This document shows, in pieces, positions 1 to 4,844 of a stretch of DNA of 9,995 nt. A program made the translations under genes and the position numbers. The DNA is from Calditrichaceae bacterium. Its GTDB lineage: Bacteria > Calditrichota > Calditrichia > Calditrichales > Calditrichaceae. The stretch spans positions 1 to 9,995 of the forward strand of contig JAUXGF010000057.1 of NCBI GenBank assembly GCA_030622395.1, in the 5' to 3' direction. Numbering within the stretch: the stretch's first letter is position 1; every line of letters starts with the position of its first letter. Under the pieces are notes generated by a model, which saw only the letters and a program-made list of their open reading frames with translations, was not told the origin of the DNA and made no database searches.

Positions 1-1
1 A

Positions 2-76
2 CCGTGCGGCGTTTATATCTATAAATTAAAGGCGGGTAATTTTTCATCAACAAAACGTATGCTGATTTTAAAATAA
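2..76 (+). CDS. 3' end of an exported protein with a T9SS type A-like C-terminal sorting tail (partial)
   Basis: Only the last 24 codons are inside the window; the frame is open to the left edge and stops at TAA 74-76. The peptide reads GVYIYKLKAGNF, then SS, then TKRMLILK-stop. This G-V-Y-x-Y-x-L-x-A-G-x-F ... T-K-K/R-M-x-L-x-K pattern is the usual last strand pair of type A C-terminal sorting domains of type IX secretion cargo (Por secretion system family), and also of the related FlgD-type Ig domain at the ends of exported FCB proteins. The protein is therefore probably carried across the outer membrane and either released or anchored. A perfect hairpin terminator starts three bases after the stop, which supports this as a genuine gene end. 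The body of the protein, and so its function, lies outside the window. Confidence 0.72.
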   Translation, partial: PCGVYIYKLKAGNFSSTKRMLILK

Positions 77-78
77 AC

Positions 79-106
79 AAAAAGGGGAAATTAAATTCCC
101 CTTTTT
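79..106 (+). terminator. Intrinsic terminator of the left-edge gene
   Basis: A perfect 11-bp stem (AAAAAGGGGAA at 79-89 with TTCCCCTTTTT at 96-106) closes a 6-base loop. The A and T runs form the stem base, so it can work as a rho-independent terminator in either direction. It begins 2 bases past the TAA at 74-76 and so mainly serves the left-edge gene. Confidence 0.85.
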
Positions 107-444
107 AAGAAATTAACAGTATTATTCTCAGCGCCGGTTGAAAATCATAAAATACAATCATTTATTTTCTGAAGTTATTTTTCAATCGGCTCTTTTATTT
201 GATCAAAATGCCAATTGGTAATTATTCAATAGTAAAAAAGTTTGATATTTCAGATTCTAAGTTCTTCAAACTCATATTCCGAAAAGTTGAGATCGGGTCA
301 AATATCTTCGGTTGGTATTAAAACGATCATTCTCTATAATCCTTTTGTAAATAAAATACGATTGAAAACAATCTTTAAACCTAACTTCTCAACACTATGT
401 GCAATGTGTAATCGCTGCTTATATCTTTCAATGAATAAAAGATC
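107..444. other. Intergenic region without a supported gene
   Basis: AT-rich stretch between the left terminator and the CBS-domain gene. The + strand frame at 242-496 starts at TTG, has no ribosome binding site, is low-complexity and runs into the 3' end of the CBS gene, so it is not called. On the - strand a frame from ATG 330 down to TAA 175 has coding-like peptides and a plausible ribosome binding site, but three in-frame TGA codons (298-300, 250-252, 226-228) interrupt it. It may be a gene remnant or chance. No RNA gene was recognised. Confidence 0.6.
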
Positions 445-458
445 GTATAGTGCTATAC
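445..458 (-). terminator. Possible weak terminator of the CBS-domain gene
   Basis: A short inverted repeat, GTATAG-TG-CTATAC, lies directly after the stop codon of the CBS-domain gene. On the - strand it is followed by GATCTTTTATTC. The 6-bp AT-rich stem and short T run make it a weak candidate; it may be only a palindrome. Confidence 0.3.
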
Positions 459-893
459 TTAGTAACTACCTGTTATATACTTCTCAAGCTCCTTAATTGT
501 AAATTCCTGATCTGAGATAATCTGTTTCACCACATCCCCAATTGTTATAATTCCGATCAACTTACTATTTTCGAGAACGGGCAAATGACGGATGCGCTTG
601 GCTGTCATTAATGCCATACATTCCTGAATAGTGCTTTTATTATCTGTATAGAATACATCCTTAGTCATCAACTCTCCAACAGTCGTATTCTTAGAACTTC
701 TTTCTTCTAAAATTACCTTCCTTGCATAATCTCGTTCGGAGAAGATACCTACAAGCTTCCCTTTGTCGGTAACTAACAAAGCCCCCACATCCTTTTTAGC
801 CATTATTTTCAACGCTTCATATACAGTTGCCCGCGGCGAAATAGACCAAATATCTTTGGCTTTAGCTTCTAAAAGTTGTCGAATAGTATTCAT
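459..893 (-). CDS. Stand-alone tandem CBS-domain protein
   Basis: A 144-residue protein made almost wholly of two CBS domains, roughly residues 7-62 and 72-128. Each ends in the G-[IV]-x-[ST]-x-x-D signature: GIFSERD at 49-55 and GIITIGD at 114-120. The linker GELMTKDV (73-80) and the IRHLPV motif (101-106) are typical of this family. CBS pairs usually form a Bateman module that binds adenosine nucleotides (AMP, ATP, SAM) and regulates a partner. No catalytic or membrane domain is attached, so this is probably a small cytosolic energy sensor or trans-acting regulator, with partner unknown. ATG 893 is well supported: AAGGAG (904-909) lies 10 bases upstream, and a promoter-like pair lies just beyond. 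The gene is divergent from the selenium fusion gene; co-regulation is possible but not shown. Confidence 0.9.
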   Translation of the reverse strand: MNTIRQLLEAKAKDIWSISPRATVYEALKIMAKKDVGALLVTDKGKLVGIFSERDYARKVILEERSSKNTTVGELMTKDVFYTDNKSTIQECMALMTAKRIRHLPVLENSKLIGIITIGDVVKQIISDQEFTIKELEKYITGSY

Positions 894-903
894 AGATTTA
901 ATT

Positions 904-909
904 CTCCTT
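904..909 (-). promoter_or_regulatory. Ribosome binding site of the CBS-domain gene
   Basis: AAGGAG on the - strand, 10 bases before the ATG at 891-893. It confirms this start codon. Confidence 0.75.
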
Positions 910-927
910 TCTTTTATGTTTGCCTAA

Positions 928-956
928 ATTTTATTGATTTTTTTTACCAATTGCAA
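928..956 (-). promoter_or_regulatory. Candidate sigma-70-type promoter for the CBS-domain gene
   Basis: On the - strand, TTGCAA (951-956) is followed after exactly 17 bases by TAAAAT (928-933). Transcription would start near 921, leaving a leader of about 28 bases that contains the AAGGAG at 904-909. The same hexamers and spacing recur on the + strand at 1128-1156. Chance matches are common in DNA this AT-rich, so the call rests on position and on that repetition. Confidence 0.42.
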
Positions 957-1127
957 TAATAAAATAATTCTATGTGGAATAGTGTAGGTAATCAAATTTC
1001 AATTTCCCATCAATAAAATAGGTTTTATGTTTTTGTGTATATAAATAAAAAATTATAATTTCAATATCGACAAGAGCGTACTGGCCGGGATGTAACGAGT
1101 TCCAATCTAATTTATACTATATAAAAT

Positions 1128-1156
1128 TTGCAAATATGTTTGGATAGACTTAAAAT
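1128..1156 (+). promoter_or_regulatory. Candidate sigma-70-type promoter for the selenium fusion gene
   Basis: TTGCAA (1128-1133), a 17-base spacer, then TAAAAT (1151-1156). The predicted start near 1163 gives a leader of about 45 bases before ATG 1208. The hexamers and spacing match the candidate promoter of the divergent CBS gene. No riboswitch or operator palindrome was recognised in the leader. Confidence 0.4.
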
Positions 1157-1207
1157 AATCTTTTCGGTTAACGAGACTATAAAATATTCATTCAGCGGAG
1201 TATAATT

Positions 1208-3412
1208 ATGAAAGCTATTTATTTAGACTATAACGCCACAACGCCAATTGATGCGCGCGTGGCGGAAACCATGCTGCCTTTTATTAATGATCATTTCGGC
1301 AATCCATCCAGCAGTCATATATTTGGAACAACGACGAAAAAAGCCGTAGAAAACGCCCGCAAACAAATTGCAGAAATGCTGCATTGCTCTGTCGATGAAA
1401 TCATTTTTACCAGCGGTGGAACAGAGTCAAACAACTATGCTATCAAAGGCGCGGCGCTGGCTTACCGCCATAAAGGCAATCATATAATTACTTCATCTAC
1501 AGAACACCCGGCTGTAACGGAAGTATGCCGTTATTTAGAAAAGCAAGGCTTCAAAGTTACTTACCTGCCTGTCGATAAATACGGACTCGTTGATCTTCAG
1601 CAGGTGAAAGAAGCGGTCACGCCTCAAACCATACTTATCACTATCATGCACGCTAATAATGAAGTGGGAACAGTGCAGCCTATTGCCGAAATATCCGAAA
1701 TTGCCCATAGCTGCGGCGTATTGATGCATTCCGATTGCGCTCAGTCTACCGGCAAAATTCCTGTGCATGCCGATGAACTTATGGTTGATCTAATCTCGAT
1801 AGCGGGACACAAATTGTATGCCCCGAAGGGAATCGGCGCTCTGTATATCCGCTCCGGCGTGAAATTAGAAAAATTTATTCACGGAGCCGATCATGAAATG
1901 AACCGGCGGGCGGGAACCGAAAATGTTATTGAAATTGTCGGATTGGGCAAAGCTTGTGAACTGGTTAGTAATGATTTATCCGCTTCCTATCAGCATTTAA
2001 AAAAAATGCGCAACCGCTTAGAAGACGGTTTAAAGAAACAGTTTCCATCAATTTGCATAAACGGGCATCTGGAAAAACGCCTGCCCAATACATGCAGCGT
2101 TAGTTTTAAAAACCTTGAGGCGAATACAATCCTATCGGAGTTAAATAATGTGGCTGCTTCCGCCGGAGCCGCCTGCCATAGTGATAATATTGATATTTCC
2201 AGTGTTTTAGAAGCTATGAAAGTACCTCTCGAATTTGCCATGGGTACAATTCGTTTTTCGGCCGGTCGTTTTACAAGCGTAGATGAAATTGACGATGCGC
2301 TTGATGACGTTCAGCAAGTAGTAGAAAAACTTCAGCCAAAAGAAGCGCCTATTCTCCTGCAAGGGGATCAAAAAAAGGTTAAGCTGACCCAATATACACA
2401 TGGACTGGGCTGCGCCTGTAAACTGCGCCCGCAGCTCTTGGAAAAAGTTTTAAAACAATTGCCCTTAGCCGATGATAAAAATATTCTGGTTGGCACAGAT
2501 ACAGCCGATGATGCGGCTATATACCGTATCGATGAAAATTTGGCAATCGTGCAGACGGTAGATTTTTTTACGCCTATTGTCGACGATCCCTATCAATTTG
2601 GAGTTATTGCCGCTGTGAATTCACTAAGCGATATTTATGCTATGGGAGGCAAACCCTTGTTTGCTTTGAACATAGTCGCTTTTCCCAGCAGCCGTTTGCC
2701 CATGGATGTTTTAGAGCAAATTTTAAAAGGCGCTCAATCTGTGGCAAAAGACGCCGGAATCTCAATAATCGGCGGACATACGATAGACGATACCGAGCCT
2801 AAATACGGGCTGGCGGTGACCGGCATAATCGATCCCAATAAAATTATTACTAACAGCGGCGCAAAAGCTGGAGATGCGTTGATCCTGACAAAACATCTTG
2901 GCACGGGGATTCTCTCTACAGCGCTTAAACAGGGTCTTTTGGAAAAAGATCAGGAAAATCTTCTGACTAAAACTATGGCTGCATTAAATAAAAAAGCCGC
3001 ACAGGTTATGCAAGCTGTAGGCGTTAATTCCTGTACAGATGTAACCGGTTTTGGATTATTGGGACACCTGCTTGAAATGATGAACGGCTCAAAAACATCC
3101 GCTGAGATTTATTTTGATAATGTTAAATTCCTGCCCGGAGTGATGGAACTGGCTGCATCGGGAATAATCCCCGGCGGGACAAAAGATAACCTGAATTATA
3201 CCGGCCCATCTGTGAACTATGATGATAAAATCTCAGATATTAAAAGACTAATGCTTAATGACGCGCAAACTTCAGGAGGATTGCTTATATCGGCAGCTTC
3301 GGATAAAACGCAGACTTTAATTGAGCAGCTTAAAGAAAGCGGGGTCGATATGGCAATGATCATCGGGAAAGTTATTTCTAATAATGATATAAAGATTTTC
3401 ATTAAGGTATAA
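1208..3412 (+). CDS. selD: Selenocysteine lyase/cysteine desulfurase-selenophosphate synthase (NifS-SelD) fusion
   Basis: A 734-residue bifunctional enzyme. Residues 1-375 are a complete class V PLP aminotransferase-fold desulfurase: His100 (TEHP), Asp176 and Gln179 (HSDCAQSTGK), the PLP Lys202 (AGHK), and catalytic Cys323 in GAACHSD. That last motif and the following VP-x-x-x-A ... IRFSAGR segment resemble animal selenocysteine lyase more than the SSGSACTS-type loop of housekeeping IscS, so selenocysteine is a likely substrate (inference). A linker of about 15 residues (376-390) leads into a full-length SelD domain (391-734, about the size of E. coli SelD). It has LTQYTHG, the catalytic pair Cys402 and Lys405 (GCACK), DDAA, the AMGGKP and GGH segments, TDVTGFGLLGH and DAQTSGGLL. 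SelD makes selenophosphate from selenide and ATP. The first half would supply selenide directly to the second. GGAG (1197-1200) lies 7 bases before the ATG. The active-site Cys is encoded by TGC, so no selenocysteine is needed to make the protein. NifS-SelD fusions are known but uncommon. Confidence 0.93.
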   Translation: MKAIYLDYNATTPIDARVAETMLPFINDHFGNPSSSHIFGTTTKKAVENARKQIAEMLHCSVDEIIFTSGGTESNNYAIKGAALAYRHKGNHIITSSTEHPAVTEVCRYLEKQGFKVTYLPVDKYGLVDLQQVKEAVTPQTILITIMHANNEVGTVQPIAEISEIAHSCGVLMHSDCAQSTGKIPVHADELMVDLISIAGHKLYAPKGIGALYIRSGVKLEKFIHGADHEMNRRAGTENVIEIVGLGKACELVSNDLSASYQHLKKMRNRLEDGLKKQFPSICINGHLEKRLPNTCSVSFKNLEANTILSELNNVAASAGAACHSDNIDISSVLEAMKVPLEFAMGTIRFSAGRFTSVDEIDDALDDVQQVVEKLQPKEAPILLQGDQKKVKLTQYTHGLGCACKLRPQLLEKVLKQLPLADDKNILVGTDTADDAAIYRIDENLAIVQTVDFFTPIVDDPYQFGVIAAVNSLSDIYAMGGKPLFALNIVAFPSSRLPMDVLEQILKGAQSVAKDAGISIIGGHTIDDTEPKYGLAVTGIIDPNKIITNSGAKAGDALILTKHLGTGILSTALKQGLLEKDQENLLTKTMAALNKKAAQVMQAVGVNSCTDVTGFGLLGHLLEMMNGSKTSAEIYFDNVKFLPGVMELAASGIIPGGTKDNLNYTGPSVNYDDKISDIKRLMLNDAQTSGGLLISAASDKTQTLIEQLKESGVDMAMIIGKVISNNDIKIFIKV

Positions 3413-3417
3413 GAAAT

Positions 3418-3460
3418 AGCCCCGCCCCGAATGTCGGGATCACTTCGTGAAAGGGGTTGC
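3418..3460. repeat. GC-rich foldable intergenic element
   Basis: Starts 5 bases after the fusion gene's stop codon. Two adjacent perfect hairpins, CCCGA-ATG-TCGGG (3426-3438) and TCAC-TTC-GTGA (3440-3450), are enclosed by CCCC (3420-3423) pairing with GGGG (3453-3456), giving a three-way-junction-like fold. No T tract follows, so it is not a standard terminator. It looks like a dispersed REP-like repeat, which may act as a transcription or mRNA 3'-end barrier. Confidence 0.5.
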
Positions 3461-3480
3461 TGCGCGAGAAGCAGGAAGTA

Positions 3481-3501
3481 GGAATTTGGAATTTGGAATT
3501 T
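3481..3501. repeat. 7-bp tandem repeat, three copies
   Basis: Three exact head-to-tail copies of GGAATTT. It lies in the repeat-rich spacer between the fusion gene and the metallophosphoesterase and is noncoding. Confidence 0.7.
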
Positions 3502-3565
3502 TGTATTTAAAAATTGTTTTATTTGTTCCGAAGGAATGCCTCAGTGACTGGGTGGAGAATTTATT

Positions 3566-3592
3566 TGGGTTTGTTGGAATAACACAAACCCA
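3566..3592. repeat. Perfect 9-bp inverted repeat
   Basis: TGGGTTTGT (3566-3574) pairs with ACAAACCCA (3584-3592) across a 9-base loop. Its right arm overlaps the left arm of the larger palindrome at 3588-3675, so the two structures would be mutually exclusive if they fold. No T-rich tail marks it as a terminator. Confidence 0.55.
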
Positions 3593-3675
3593 CCCCTAAC
3601 TCTCTTTCCACAGGAACTCCTGCGGAGCAAGAGGGGAATAAGCAATGCCCCTCTTGGGAGGGGATAGGGGTGGGT
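3588..3675. repeat. Long interrupted palindromic intergenic repeat
   Basis: The outer arms ACCCACCCCT (3588-3597) and AGGGGTGGGT (3666-3675) are perfect complements. An inner stem, AAGAGGGG (3629-3636) with CCCCTCTT (3648-3655), closes an 11-base loop. The left side between the arms is about 20 bases longer than the right and holds small hairpins of its own (AGGA-AC-TCCT and CTCC-TGC-GGAG), as if a compact palindrome had been enlarged by an insertion or by divergence. The form suggests a multicopy intergenic palindrome, but copy number cannot be seen from one window. It lies just upstream of the metallophosphoesterase and covers an upstream in-frame ATG (3645) that is not the true start. Confidence 0.6.
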
Positions 3676-3737
3676 CTTCATGCGTTGTTCAAATTTTCAC
3701 CCAACTAACTGAGAGATTACGTTTCGTTACAGATTCT

Positions 3738-3744
3738 AAAGGAA
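3738..3744 (+). promoter_or_regulatory. Ribosome binding site fixing the metallophosphoesterase start
   Basis: AAAGGAA (3738-3744) lies 8 bases before ATG 3753. The in-frame ATG at 3645 sits inside a palindromic repeat, and the 36 extra residues it would add do not resemble the family. Confidence 0.7.
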
Positions 3745-3752
3745 GTTCCTGT

Positions 3753-4652
3753 ATGCGAATTTTTGCGCTATCTGACATACATGTTGATTTTGAACTTAAT
3801 ATGCACTGGCTTGGAAAATTATCTTCTTGCGATTATATAAACGATACGCTTATCCTTGCCGGCGATGTGTGCGACGAAATTGATAGACTTCAAAAAGCGC
3901 TGTCGATTTTGCGCGCTAAATTTGCCAATATTTTTTTCGTTCCCGGCAACCATGATTTGTGGCTGCGCAGAAAAGAATGTAATGACTCAATAGAAAAGTT
4001 CCGGCTGATTTTGGAATTGTGCCGTGAAATAGATATAAAAACAGTTCCGGAAAAAATTACCGAAAGTAATTCTAATAACGGAGTCTGGATTATCCCGCTC
4101 TTTTCCTGGTATATGAAACCGGAAGACGGCAGAGGAAGCTTGTTTATACAAAAACCGGGAGAAGACCCAAGCCTGCCTATGTGGAGTGACAATCATTATA
4201 TTAAATGGCCTGTATTAAACGACTATAAAACAATCGCCGATTACTTTTTAAAAATGAACGAAAAATATATTCACAAAAAATATGACCTGCCGGTGATAAC
4301 TTTCAGTCATTTTTTACCGAGAGAAGAGATGATGTTCAGCGAAGACCGTAAAAAAGATTTAGTTCGATTAGCTAAATTTGACCGGAATCCCAGTTTTAAT
4401 TTCAGCCGCGTCGCCGGCTGCTCAAAAATTGACGAACAAATCCGGCAGCTTGGATCAACGATTCATATATACGGTCATCAACATCGCAACAAAGACCGGC
4501 TGATTGACAATGTTAGATATATTTCGCATTGTTTGGGATATCCGCATGAAAGACAAACAGGAAGGATTTACGGCATTGAACAGGGCGTTAAGTTGATTTG
4601 GGATACATCAAAAGATTTTCCCTTTCAGGATGAGTTTGAGGAGAGTTATTAA
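3753..4652 (+). CDS. Calcineurin-like metallophosphoesterase
   Basis: A 299-residue cytosolic protein with no signal peptide or membrane segment. All five metal-binding blocks of the calcineurin-like phosphoesterase superfamily are present: D8-x-H10 (SDIHVDF), G37-D38 (LAGDVCDE), G65-N66-H67-D68 (VPGNHDLW), H186 (FSHFLPR) and G241-H242-x-H244 (YGHQHRN). These hold a dinuclear metal centre that hydrolyses phosphoesters. The extended middle region (about residues 70-180, including IIPLFSWY) is seen in single-domain phosphohydrolases of unknown substrate, so the target (nucleotide, phosphoprotein or other) is not predicted. The domain starts at residue 2 of the chosen ATG, which agrees with the ribosome binding site at 3738-3744. 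The gene is 340 bases downstream of the selenium fusion gene with repeats between, so an operon is doubtful. It is convergent with the large repeat protein and shares its terminator. Confidence 0.9.
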   Translation: MRIFALSDIHVDFELNMHWLGKLSSCDYINDTLILAGDVCDEIDRLQKALSILRAKFANIFFVPGNHDLWLRRKECNDSIEKFRLILELCREIDIKTVPEKITESNSNNGVWIIPLFSWYMKPEDGRGSLFIQKPGEDPSLPMWSDNHYIKWPVLNDYKTIADYFLKMNEKYIHKKYDLPVITFSHFLPREEMMFSEDRKKDLVRLAKFDRNPSFNFSRVAGCSKIDEQIRQLGSTIHIYGHQHRNKDRLIDNVRYISHCLGYPHERQTGRIYGIEQGVKLIWDTSKDFPFQDEFEESY

Positions 4653-4691
4653 TTGTATAATCCTGAATGGTCGGAAAATGTTTACCCTATT

Positions 4692-4740
4692 CAAAGTGCC
4701 TAAAGTGTCTAAAGTGTCTAAAGTGTCTAAAGTGTCTAAA
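4692..4740. repeat. 9-bp tandem repeat (TAAAGTGTC)
   Basis: Four perfect copies of TAAAGTGTC at 4701-4736, preceded by a variant copy CAAAGTGCC (4692-4700) and followed by a partial TAAA. It is noncoding, 39 bases after the metallophosphoesterase stop. The CTAAAGT core recurs in the adjacent terminator stem. Units this short without spacers exclude a CRISPR array; this is a minisatellite-like tract, probably variable in copy number. Confidence 0.9.
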
Positions 4741-4744
4741 ATTA

Positions 4745-4780
4745 AAAATGACTAAAGTTAATGAAAACTTTAGTCATTTT
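4745..4780. terminator. Bidirectional intrinsic terminator between convergent genes
   Basis: A perfect 15-bp stem, AAAATGACTAAAGTT (4745-4759) with AACTTTAGTCATTTT (4766-4780), closes a 6-base loop. A/T runs at the base give a 3' T tract on both strands. It sits between the stop of the + strand metallophosphoesterase (4652) and that of the - strand repeat protein (4845), so it probably ends both transcripts. Confidence 0.85.
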
Positions 4781-4844
4781 AATTTACTTATAAACTTTAA
4801 ACTTTTTCACTGATCGATAAGAGTGAATTTATTTTACTATGTTC

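Noticed and set aside
242..496. 84-residue + strand ORF
   Set aside because: It has a TTG start, no ribosome binding site, low-complexity content, and an antisense overlap with the 3' end of the well-supported CBS-domain gene.
1075..1120. tRNA-like or selC-like segment with a GTTCCAATC stretch
   Set aside because: No acceptor stem, anticodon arm or D arm can be built around it.
1535..3402. - strand ORFs opposite the selenium fusion gene
   Set aside because: They are shadows of a gene whose + strand motifs are intact along its whole length; there are no start signals.
3645..3752. Upstream in-frame ATG extending the metallophosphoesterase by 36 residues
   Set aside because: It lies inside a palindromic repeat without a ribosome binding site; the family's D-x-H motif follows the ATG at 3753, which has one.
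4692..4740. CRISPR array
   Set aside because: The units are 9 bases long and directly adjacent, with no spacers and no cas genes.
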